64,000 bases of DNA from NCBI RefSeq assembly GCF_002482975.1, contig NZ_DLHA01000017.1:278185-342184 (forward strand). The letters run 5' to 3'. The position numbers were made by a program, and so were the translations under genes. The notes under the pieces were generated by a model, which worked only from the letters and a program-made list of their open reading frames with translations, was not told where the DNA came from and made no database searches. Source of the DNA: Flavobacterium sp. UBA7680 (GTDB taxonomy: Bacteria; Bacteroidota; Bacteroidia; Flavobacteriales; Flavobacteriaceae). Positions 43,163-50,858 of this stretch are shown here, one piece after another (positions within the stretch are counted from its first letter, which is position 1; each line of letters starts with the position of its first letter).

Positions 43163-44101
43163 TCAGCCTTTTGATTTTTTTAAATATTTAAATCCTTTTT
43201 TAACGATATTAAGCACTGCGTTTTTAATACCTTTCTTATTGCTAACAATTTTAAAACAAACATCTGAAATATATCTATCTATATTTTTGTTAACTTGGAT
43301 ATTATTAGGGTGAATAATATTTCCTATGTTTTCTGTTGGTAAATTTTCAAATTCACTTGATCCAGTTGTGTGTGTTGCATTTATTCCAAATCCTAAATTA
43401 GATACAAGATTTACGTTTGGAGCAATCACAATTCCCTGATTATTCCAAATAGAAAAGCTCCATTGATAATCCCATGTATCGATCTCTTTATTTAAAACTT
43501 TTTCGAATATAGGAATCCAATAATTTTTAAATATTACTCTATTATCAATTCTATTTATTAGATTATTGGTTTTAAAGTTTTCTAAATGTTTTAAATTAAA
43601 ATCGTATTGCTTCCAAGCTCTTCTCCAACTTGCCCATCCCCAAACAAAAGCATAATTAGAGAAAAAATAAGAAGAATTATCAACTCTCTTTTCACTGTAC
43701 AAATTACTTCCGTTAATTGCATAAATATTTTCGTCTTCTTTATATTTTTCTAATAACTGTTGGCAATAATTAAAAAAGGAAGGATGTGGCAAACAATCAT
43801 CTTCTAATATTATTCCTTGTTCTACATTATCAAAAAACCAAGTTATAGCTTGAGAAACTGCGAGACCACAACCTAAATTTTCATCTCGAAATAATGTTTT
43901 CACTTCACAATCCCAATCTATGCCTTCAAGAACTAAATCTCTGGTTATTTTACATTTTTCAGCATCCTGAATAACATTTGATCGTGCTCCGTCTGCAGCA
44001 ATGAATAAATATTTAGGTTTTTGTTTCTTTATCTCATCAAAAACTACTTTTGTAGTATCGGGACGATTGAAAATAAGGAATAATATAGGGGTTTCAAACA
44101 T
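43163..44101 (-). CDS. GT-A glycosyltransferase (GNT-I/HlpA-like)
   Basis: A 312-residue protein starting FETPILFLIFNRPDTTKVVFDEIK, the form often annotated in Bacteroidota as nucleotide-diphospho-sugar transferase. The active region has LFRDENLGCGLAVSQAITWFF and the metal motif QGIILEDDCLPHPSFF (EDD near residues 98-100). FVWGWASWRRAWKQYD is also conserved. It is related to GnT-I-type transferases, which use UDP-GlcNAc, but donor use here is unknown. Confidence 0.8.
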   Translation of the reverse strand: MFETPILFLIFNRPDTTKVVFDEIKKQKPKYLFIAADGARSNVIQDAEKCKITRDLVLEGIDWDCEVKTLFRDENLGCGLAVSQAITWFFDNVEQGIILEDDCLPHPSFFNYCQQLLEKYKEDENIYAINGSNLYSEKRVDNSSYFFSNYAFVWGWASWRRAWKQYDFNLKHLENFKTNNLINRIDNRVIFKNYWIPIFEKVLNKEIDTWDYQWSFSIWNNQGIVIAPNVNLVSNLGFGINATHTTGSSEFENLPTENIGNIIHPNNIQVNKNIDRYISDVCFKIVSNKKGIKNAVLNIVKKGFKYLKKSKG

Positions 44102-44103
44102 GG

Positions 44104-45006
44104 TTATTTTTTAAGAATACTAATAAAAAATCTTCTAATCGATTTTACAAATGGCATTAGCTTAAAGTTTAAAAAGTAAAGCCTTATTATAAAAATCCAT
44201 TCTTTTAATGTTGGCTTTCTATTTTTTTTTATTGTGACTTCATAAGTCATCAGCAATTCCAGTCTTTGATCTTTTTTAAATGTGTACAAATAATCTATTA
44301 TTACATCTTTAAAAAAACGAATGCTTGTTTCTTTTTTTAAGGATGTATTTTCTTGTCGGCCTGATATATTTATATTAGAAATTCTAAAAAAAACAATAGA
44401 TTCATTTATTGTATATATTAATTTTCCGTCTGGAAAATCTAAAAATGCTTTATAATCACTACACCAAGCTAAAGGATAATTACTAAAACCATATTTTTTA
44501 TAACTAGCTTTTAAAAAAATGTATTCAGATAAGGAGCTTCTTGTTATTCCTTTAAAAATCCTCACAAAAGAATCTGCTGCTGATTCCCAAACAGGATGGG
44601 TATATTCCTCTGAAATTGTATTAGAATCTTCTAAAACAATTTTTGTTGCAAATCTAATTACATTGGATTTGTCTTTAAATTTTTCGAAATTTTGATGCCA
44701 AGATTCAATTACAGAATGGTCTAAAAAATCATCGTCTCCCAAAATCATTATCCAATCTTCTTTTTCAGAAAGTGAGATACATCTTTCCCACTGTTTTGTC
44801 AATGAAATACTTCCTAAATTAGTTTCAAAACGATGATATTCAAAATCAAATTTTGATTCATATTTCTTGAGAAGTAAAGTTGGGCTTTCAGGACTGGCAT
44901 CATCGCCAATATAAACCTTAAATCTTTTATCTGTTTGATTAGCTAATGATTCTAACGTCTTTTCGAAGAAGGTTATTTTATAATAAGGAATTATAATTGC
45001 AATCAT
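44104..45006 (-). CDS. Glycosyltransferase family 2
   Basis: A 300-residue GT-A enzyme: IAIIIPYYKITFFEKTLESLANQ, VYIGDDASPES and the DxD region DWIMILGDDDFLDHS. The C-terminal 60 residues (TIKKNRKPTLKEW..., several hydrophobic stretches) may associate with the membrane. Two bases separate it from the GNT-I-like gene, and it shares one base with the next gene. Substrate unknown. Confidence 0.86.
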   Translation of the reverse strand: MIAIIIPYYKITFFEKTLESLANQTDKRFKVYIGDDASPESPTLLLKKYESKFDFEYHRFETNLGSISLTKQWERCISLSEKEDWIMILGDDDFLDHSVIESWHQNFEKFKDKSNVIRFATKIVLEDSNTISEEYTHPVWESAADSFVRIFKGITRSSLSEYIFLKASYKKYGFSNYPLAWCSDYKAFLDFPDGKLIYTINESIVFFRISNINISGRQENTSLKKETSIRFFKDVIIDYLYTFKKDQRLELLMTYEVTIKKNRKPTLKEWIFIIRLYFLNFKLMPFVKSIRRFFISILKK

Positions 45007-45851
45007 TATTGTAATAACAATTTAAAAAACTTAAAATGAAGTTTTGATTTTGGTTTTAATAAAAGTAGTTTAAACCAAATTTTTATTGAATGTATCTTTT
45101 TTATGTGCTTAAACGATTCGAAAAGAAACTTGGCACCATTATCAAACTCTAGTTTTTTTAAATTAAAATTTGATTGGCTATTTAGCTTTAACGGTAATAT
45201 ATCAGCATACATATCATGTATTTTAATTACAGACTGATACCATGAAGGATTGATTGTTCCTATAGAAAAATGCTCGATCAAAATTTCTTTTGCCACCACA
45301 ATTTTGTAATTATGTTTTAAATATTCAAAAGACAAGTTCAAATCGTAATTATGAAATCCTGTTAATGTATTAGAAAAATGAATTTTATCAGGGCGTCTGG
45401 CAGCCATAAAAACTCCATCTATTGCTACTACTTCTTCAATCTTTTTTTCCCAGCCTTTCTCCCAATGTTCTATATGACCAGATTTAAGATGCTGAATTAT
45501 ATTAATACTCTTAACATTTTCGGGACAATCCCACCAGGCTGAAGGCATTCTAGTTTTTACTTTTGCACCTGCCACGCCTATCAGTCCTATTTTAGAATTC
45601 TGTTCAAATATATTCTGGACTATTTTTCCCCAATTTTTGTTATGAAAAAAAATATCATCGTGAATAAAACAGCAGAAATTTCCTTTACTTTTACTAATTC
45701 CAAGATTATAGGCTTCAAAAATAGAATATTTATTTTCGGAATTATCAATTACAATCAATTCGTAATCAACACCAATTGTTTCATCAATATTACTTGAAAG
45801 TATTGGTTTGATTTCTGCTGTTCTGGAGCATATTATAATTGAAAGTGTCAA
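45006..45851 (-). CDS. Glycosyltransferase family 2-like
   Basis: A 281-residue GT-A-like protein. LSIIICSRTAEIKPIL and LIVIDNSENKYSIFEAYNLG open the fold and CCFIHDDIFFHNKNWG carries the DD metal motif near residues 61-62. A later VVAIDGVFMAARRPDKIHF segment is typical of the subgroup (Glyco_tranf_2_5-like) often found in capsule loci. A helical LKLNSQSNFNLKKLEF C-terminal part is present. ATGA overlap with the upstream GT2. Confidence 0.8.
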   Translation of the reverse strand: MTLSIIICSRTAEIKPILSSNIDETIGVDYELIVIDNSENKYSIFEAYNLGISKSKGNFCCFIHDDIFFHNKNWGKIVQNIFEQNSKIGLIGVAGAKVKTRMPSAWWDCPENVKSINIIQHLKSGHIEHWEKGWEKKIEEVVAIDGVFMAARRPDKIHFSNTLTGFHNYDLNLSFEYLKHNYKIVVAKEILIEHFSIGTINPSWYQSVIKIHDMYADILPLKLNSQSNFNLKKLEFDNGAKFLFESFKHIKKIHSIKIWFKLLLLKPKSKLHFKFFKLLLQ

Positions 45852-46846
45852 GCTGTTTTAAAAAATCTTTTTATTTTAATACTAAGGTTTTTACGTATTT
45901 TATATTTTTTATAAAAAACATCCATTATGGTTAATAATAGTAAATACCCCTGCAGTTTTTTTCCTCCCCTAATAAGTAAAAAAGCCTTTTCGTAGGTTAA
46001 AAAATTTCGTTTTATAAATCTATTTTCTGCTTTAATTTTATGAATATTATCAATATTTATAGTTGATAAATAATCCATTAAAACTTTTCGCATTTTATAA
46101 TCAATATCAATAATTGCGATTCTCTTTTCTGATTGAATGGCTTTTGCGATAACACTCGTAGAATGATATCTAAAATTATTTAATGACTCTGGTATGAATG
46201 CTATTTTTTTATTTACGATTAATTTAAAATAAAACATCCAATCTCCGCAGTATCGAAACTCATCTGCAATGTCAAAATGATCCTCAATATTAACCGCATT
46301 TTTTTTGAATATAACTGCACTGGCATTTGGAATTACATTTTTAAATATCAAAAACTTTTCAATGAATTTGTTTGCATTCATTGTAAAAGAATTCAAAAAT
46401 AAATTTTCGTCAATGTCATTGGTGTGAGTAATCCAATTACCTGTTGTTTCTCCAAATTCATTAACTCTATTTGACTGACAATAAGCTAAAACAACTTGCG
46501 AATCATTTTGAAAAGGTTCAACTAATTTTTCTAAAAAATTATTGTCACAGTAATCATCTGTTTCAGCAATCCAGATTAAATCTCCTTCTGCTAATGTTAT
46601 TCCTTTTGACCATTGTTTAAACGTATTTCCAGAATTAATTTGGTTAAAAACACAATGAGAAACTTTTTCTTTCTTTGCATAGATTGACAAAATTTCCCGG
46701 CTGTTATCTGTGCTGCAATCATCTAGTATGATTACTTCAAAGTTAGAATAGTTTTGAGTAAAAATAGTATCTAGCCGTTCGACCAGATATTTTTCATGAT
46801 TGAAATTTGGAACAATTATAGAAACTAATGGTAAGTTATTTATCAC
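45848..46846 (-). CDS. Glycosyltransferase family 2
   Basis: A 332-residue GT-A enzyme: LVSIIVPNFNHEKYLVERLDTI, VIILDDCSTDNSREIL and DLIWIAETDDYCDNNFL (ETDDY as the metal site, near residues 91-95). FRYCGDWMFYFKLI holds the conserved acidic acceptor-site pair. It resembles transferases seen in large O-antigen loci; substrate unknown. It overlaps both neighbours (11 and 4 bases). Confidence 0.87.
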   Translation of the reverse strand: MINNLPLVSIIVPNFNHEKYLVERLDTIFTQNYSNFEVIILDDCSTDNSREILSIYAKKEKVSHCVFNQINSGNTFKQWSKGITLAEGDLIWIAETDDYCDNNFLEKLVEPFQNDSQVVLAYCQSNRVNEFGETTGNWITHTNDIDENLFLNSFTMNANKFIEKFLIFKNVIPNASAVIFKKNAVNIEDHFDIADEFRYCGDWMFYFKLIVNKKIAFIPESLNNFRYHSTSVIAKAIQSEKRIAIIDIDYKMRKVLMDYLSTINIDNIHKIKAENRFIKRNFLTYEKAFLLIRGGKKLQGYLLLLTIMDVFYKKYKIRKNLSIKIKRFFKTA

Positions 46847-47702
46847 TTCTAATCTTTTTTAAAAGCTTTTTTATTTTTTTTTTGAATTGATTAAAATCGA
46901 ATATTTTTTCTTTTTCAATCGATCCATCATATTTTTTTATCTGATCATTAAGTATTTCCTGAACTTCAGAATCAAAATTTTTTCTTATATTTTTTAAGAA
47001 ATCTATCCAAATTTCTTCTCTTTTTGATTGAGTTTGAGAAGACCATATTGAACTATTATGAAGTCTGTATACGCTCATAAATTCATTTAAGAATTTAATT
47101 TTTCCATATTTGGCATTAAGCATATGTAGAAAGTAGTCTCCTACTGGTGCATTATGAAAATATTTAGGGAGCTTATTAAATAATTTATTTCTAAAAACTA
47201 CACTACAAGTATGAATGTAATTTCCTTTAGCAAGATCTTTTATTGTTGTTGTTTCTAATACTTCACTGGTTATATCATCTTCTTCTAAAACGCCATTCCT
47301 TAATACTTGGACTTTATGATAACAAATGCTATAATCTAAATTTGCTTCTAAAAAATCTACTTGTTTTTGCAGTTTTAATGGATCTGTCCAATAATCATCT
47401 CCTTCACAAAGTGCAACATATTTTCCTGAACATTGATTAAAGGCAAAAATACCATTAGCTTGCATTCCAATATTTTTTTTATGCCTGAAATATTTGATTT
47501 TACTTCCTTGCGAATGTGTTTTTATTATATCATTAACTATTTCCTCTGTTCTGTCAGGAGAACAGTCATCGGCGATAATTAATTCATAATCAAAATCCGT
47601 TTGCTGCATTAAAATTCCTTTTATAGCCTGCTCAATATAGGATTCATGCTTATAAGTAATCATATTAACCGAAACTGTCTTTTGCATATAATTACCGTTC
47701 AT
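46836..47702 (-). CDS. Glycosyltransferase family 2
   Basis: A 288-residue GT-A enzyme: VSVNMITYKHESYIEQAIKGIL, LIIADDCSPDRTEEIV and KYVALCEGDDYWTDPLKLQ, the EGDDYW variant of the DxD site typical of many capsular transferases. The Met at codon 6 is an alternative start. A very Lys-rich tail (FNQFKKKIKKLLKKIRSDK) suggests membrane association. It is the first of a run of five GT-A genes downstream of fkbM. Confidence 0.88.
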   Translation of the reverse strand: MNGNYMQKTVSVNMITYKHESYIEQAIKGILMQQTDFDYELIIADDCSPDRTEEIVNDIIKTHSQGSKIKYFRHKKNIGMQANGIFAFNQCSGKYVALCEGDDYWTDPLKLQKQVDFLEANLDYSICYHKVQVLRNGVLEEDDITSEVLETTTIKDLAKGNYIHTCSVVFRNKLFNKLPKYFHNAPVGDYFLHMLNAKYGKIKFLNEFMSVYRLHNSSIWSSQTQSKREEIWIDFLKNIRKNFDSEVQEILNDQIKKYDGSIEKEKIFDFNQFKKKIKKLLKKIRSDK

Positions 47703-47740
47703 TTAACTTCTTAGAATTTTTAAATTATTCATTCAATTTA

Positions 47741-48517
47741 CTATTGAGCAACTATTTGAGAATCAATAAATCCATTTTTCTTAACAAATACTAATTCAAC
47801 CAGCCACAAGACTTTTAAGTCAAAAGGCCTGTTTAGATCTGTAATTTCAAATAATCTATATCCATTTTCATCCATGAAATTTATCAACTTCAAGAAACTA
47901 TTATCAAATGATTTATTAACAACTCCAGCTTCTACCATAAATATTTCTGTTTTTCCAAAATAATCACTTGCTCCTTGCAAAACTTCAATATCTAATCCTT
48001 CGGCATCAATTTTAATAATATCAGGAGTAGGAAAATTCCCTTCGATAAGCAATTCATTTAGAGTTATAACAGGAATTTCTATTTGTTGTAATCCAGCTGT
48101 TTCTGCTTCTTCTTTTGTGTATCTAAATGAACAACTATCGTCACGATCTACAATTGTAAAAAGAAAAGAACCTTTTTCTTTACCTGCACCAAAGGGATAA
48201 AATCGAACTTTAGAATTGCTATCTAAAACATCTTGAAATGATTCTTTTAGCCAATTTTGAGGCTCTACAAGAGTATAATATGCATCTGGAAAATATTTCA
48301 AAGCATCACGTGTCCAAGTTCCATGATTTGCTCCAATATCAACAATATGTTTTGGTTGAAAATTGATCTTTTTTAAAGTATTATAAAAATTCGACAATAA
48401 GGAACTTTTATCATCAATATGAACAGATTCAATAGGTGATTGAGAGATTGAGCTTATCTTGGTTAAATTATAACCAAATCTTTTTAATAATAATTTAATT
48501 TTCTTTTTAATTTTCAT
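47741..48517 (-). CDS. FkbM-family SAM methyltransferase
   Basis: A 258-residue methyltransferase. HIVDIGANHGTWTRDALKYFP (SAM motif), YTLVEPQNWLKESF, FSFRYTKEE-like DDSCSFRY and the FkbM-typical PDIIKIDAEGLDIEVLQGA are visible. FkbM proteins O-methylate hydroxyls of sugars or polyketides. The gene begins 6 bases after the wzt stop; such a place next to an ABC exporter with a long C-terminal domain suggests it could add the terminal methyl that ends chain growth. This is inference. Confidence 0.85.
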   Translation of the reverse strand: MKIKKKIKLLLKRFGYNLTKISSISQSPIESVHIDDKSSLLSNFYNTLKKINFQPKHIVDIGANHGTWTRDALKYFPDAYYTLVEPQNWLKESFQDVLDSNSKVRFYPFGAGKEKGSFLFTIVDRDDSCSFRYTKEEAETAGLQQIEIPVITLNELLIEGNFPTPDIIKIDAEGLDIEVLQGASDYFGKTEIFMVEAGVVNKSFDNSFLKLINFMDENGYRLFEITDLNRPFDLKVLWLVELVFVKKNGFIDSQIVAQ

Positions 48518-48523
48518 TTTACA

Positions 48524-49792
48524 TTAATTATCTATTGACCATTCAAATCTTGGTTTTATAAATCCCGGTTCTCTTCCCATCCAAGCGCCAATTGGTCTTT
48601 CTCCTTCCTGAATAATAAATGACATAATGTCTTTTTCAATAAATAAAGCACTTTTTCCATTTTCTATTATAAAAAGAGATAGGTAATAAGTACCTATATT
48701 TAAAAATCCTTCGGGAAAAACACATTTAATTTTATTTAAACCATTTCTTAATTTTAAATCATTATTAATATGTGAAAAAGTAAAAAGAGGTTCACCAGCA
48801 TCATTATTTAATACTAAAGTTAAATGCAAGTTTTTTGAACTATCTTTTAAAGTAAGCATCGTATTTAGCTCTATTTTTTGATATTCATCTAATGGGTCCT
48901 CAGATGATTTGCCAAATGCATTTAAACTTATTTCGTGAAGTGTAAATTCTGGTTTATCGTATTCTGAAGAAAAGTTTCTCATGTTCATTGACTCTGAATC
49001 CTGACTTAGATAATAATTCACCGCTTGTTCTGTACTGCCAACCATTGCTACTTTTCCATTAATAAGGACCAAACCCTTTGTACACAAACTTTTAACTGCA
49101 GCCATATTATGACTCACAAACAAAACTGTTCGCCCCTCACCTCTAGAAATATCTTGCATTTTACCAATTGCTTTTTTCTGAAACTCTGCATCCCCAACTG
49201 CTAAAACCTCATCGATAACCAAAATTTCCGGTTCCAGAAAAGCAGCTACTGCAAATGCAAGACGAACAGTCATACCACTACTGTATCTTTTTACAGGAGT
49301 ATCAATATAACGCTCGCAGCCAGAGAATTCTATAATTTCATCCAGTTTAGATGCAATCTCTTTTTTTGTCATTCCCAGAATCGCACCGTTTAAGAAGATA
49401 TTCTCACGACCCGTCATTTCTCCATGAAAGCCTGTACCAACCTCTAATAAGGAGGCAATTCTTCCTCGCGATTTTATGCTTCCGGTTGTTGGTGCTGTTA
49501 CTTTTGAAAGTATTTTTAATAAAGTAGATTTTCCTGCTCCATTTTTACCTATAATTCCTAAAACCTCACCTCGTTCAACCTCAAAATTAATATCATGTAA
49601 TGCCCATACGTATTCTGAAGTTCCTTTTGTAGAACGATCATTAGTATCGCCTATTTTTAAGTATGGATTTTCTTTACCACGAATTTGGTGCCACCATTTA
49701 TTTAAATCGTGATTTAATGTACCTGTTCCTACTTCTCCTAAACGATATTGCTTAGAAATATTTTCGGCTTTTAAAATAATATCTTTTTCCAA
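48524..49792 (-). CDS. wzt: Polysaccharide ABC exporter ATPase with C-terminal glycan-binding domain
   Basis: The ATPase of an ABC-2 polysaccharide/polyol-phosphate exporter. Residues about 1-250 hold Walker A GIIGKNGAGKSTLLKIL, the signature RYSSGMTVRLAFAVA and Walker B PEILVIDEVLAVGD. The remaining about 170 residues form a beta-rich extra domain, as in Wzt of E. coli O8/O9a, where it binds the capped end of the glycan. At 422 residues it is near the size of those Wzt proteins. It lies 53 bases after wzm and is followed by fkbM, which could make the cap. Confidence 0.92.
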   Translation of the reverse strand: MEKDIILKAENISKQYRLGEVGTGTLNHDLNKWWHQIRGKENPYLKIGDTNDRSTKGTSEYVWALHDINFEVERGEVLGIIGKNGAGKSTLLKILSKVTAPTTGSIKSRGRIASLLEVGTGFHGEMTGRENIFLNGAILGMTKKEIASKLDEIIEFSGCERYIDTPVKRYSSGMTVRLAFAVAAFLEPEILVIDEVLAVGDAEFQKKAIGKMQDISRGEGRTVLFVSHNMAAVKSLCTKGLVLINGKVAMVGSTEQAVNYYLSQDSESMNMRNFSSEYDKPEFTLHEISLNAFGKSSEDPLDEYQKIELNTMLTLKDSSKNLHLTLVLNNDAGEPLFTFSHINNDLKLRNGLNKIKCVFPEGFLNIGTYYLSLFIIENGKSALFIEKDIMSFIIQEGERPIGAWMGREPGFIKPRFEWSIDN

Positions 49793-49845
49793 TTATAATC
49801 TTTAATCGTTAATTACCTAAAATAAAATCTTATAGATTTTTAATC

Positions 49846-50706
49846 CTAAACTGTATCAATAAAACTTTTTTCTGTCTTGTTAAAAATTAAAAGGCCTAGA
49901 AAAAATATGGCAATTGTAATGGTTACGGTATATCCTAATCCTATTACGGAAATTTCTCCAACATTTAATAACATGTAACGTGAGGATTCAATGATATACG
50001 CAAGTGGATTATATTCTACGATCCATCCGTAAGCAGGTAATTTTGCTTTAATAAGTTCCATTGGATACATTACTGCAGATAAATACATAAGCAATTGTAT
50101 TCCAAACGCTACCAAATAACTAAAATCGCGGTATTTAGTCACCATAGAAGAAATCAACATTCCTAATCCAAGCCCTAAAATTCCCATAATAGCAATCAAT
50201 AAAGGAAAAAGCAACAATGAACTGTTTAGACTTAAATCCGATCCCTTAAAATAGTAAAAAATATAAAAGGCAATAAAAATTACAAGTTGAATTCCTAACT
50301 TAATCAAGTTTGAAATTACAACAGAAAGAGGTGTAATTATTCTTGGAAAATAAACTTTTCCAAATATACCTGCGTTGGCTTTAAATGTATCCGAAGTTCC
50401 ATTTAAACAAGCTGTGAAATAATTCCAGACAGTAATACCTGCCAAATTAAACAAGAATGGAGGAACAGAACCGGTATTAATACCAGCAACATTATTAAAT
50501 ATTATGGTGAATGTTATTGAAGTAAATAGTGGTTGAATTAAATACCACAGTGGTCCTAATACAGTTTGTTTGTATACTGTAATTACATCTCGTTTAACAA
50601 AAAGAAATAATAAATCTCTGTATTGCCATACTTCTTTAAAGTTTAGTGAAAAGAACTTATTTTTTGGTGTTATTTCGAACAGCCAGTCATTAGAATTATT
50701 ATTCAT
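49846..50706 (-). CDS. wzm: Polysaccharide ABC exporter permease
   Basis: A 286-residue ABC-2 membrane subunit with six helices. VWQYRDLLFLFVKRDVITVYKQTVLGPLWYLIQPLF, read as its two parts (FVKRDV and KQTVLGPLWYLIQP), is the cytoplasmic start typical of Wzm/TagG proteins; SSMVTKYRDFSYLVAFGIQL and EYNPLAYIIESSRY are further landmarks. It exports the lipid-linked glycan across the inner membrane with Wzt. It is the first gene after the terminator behind the 4,6-dehydratase, so it probably begins a new transcript, although no clear -7 box was found in the 152-base gap. Confidence 0.92.
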   Translation of the reverse strand: MNNNSNDWLFEITPKNKFFSLNFKEVWQYRDLLFLFVKRDVITVYKQTVLGPLWYLIQPLFTSITFTIIFNNVAGINTGSVPPFLFNLAGITVWNYFTACLNGTSDTFKANAGIFGKVYFPRIITPLSVVISNLIKLGIQLVIFIAFYIFYYFKGSDLSLNSSLLLFPLLIAIMGILGLGLGMLISSMVTKYRDFSYLVAFGIQLLMYLSAVMYPMELIKAKLPAYGWIVEYNPLAYIIESSRYMLLNVGEISVIGLGYTVTITIAIFFLGLLIFNKTEKSFIDTV

Positions 50707-50804
50707 TTTATATTCTATATAATCAATTTTTAATAATACATATAAGAGTTCTTCAACCCTTGATTTAACAAGATTTTTAGCCTTTTATTATTTATTTAAA
50801 AAGG

Positions 50805-50833
50805 AAAAAGGCGTTTTAAAAAAACACCTTTTT
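50805..50833 (-). terminator. Terminator splitting the polysaccharide locus
   Basis: On the minus strand a 13-base stem AAAAAGGTGTTTT (one G-U pair) with a 3-base loop is followed by the complementary arm ending in a T-run. It lies 26 bases after the stop of the 4,6-dehydratase gene, before wzm. Confidence 0.6.
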
Positions 50834-50858
50834 AATATATCTATTGAATTTGTCAGAA

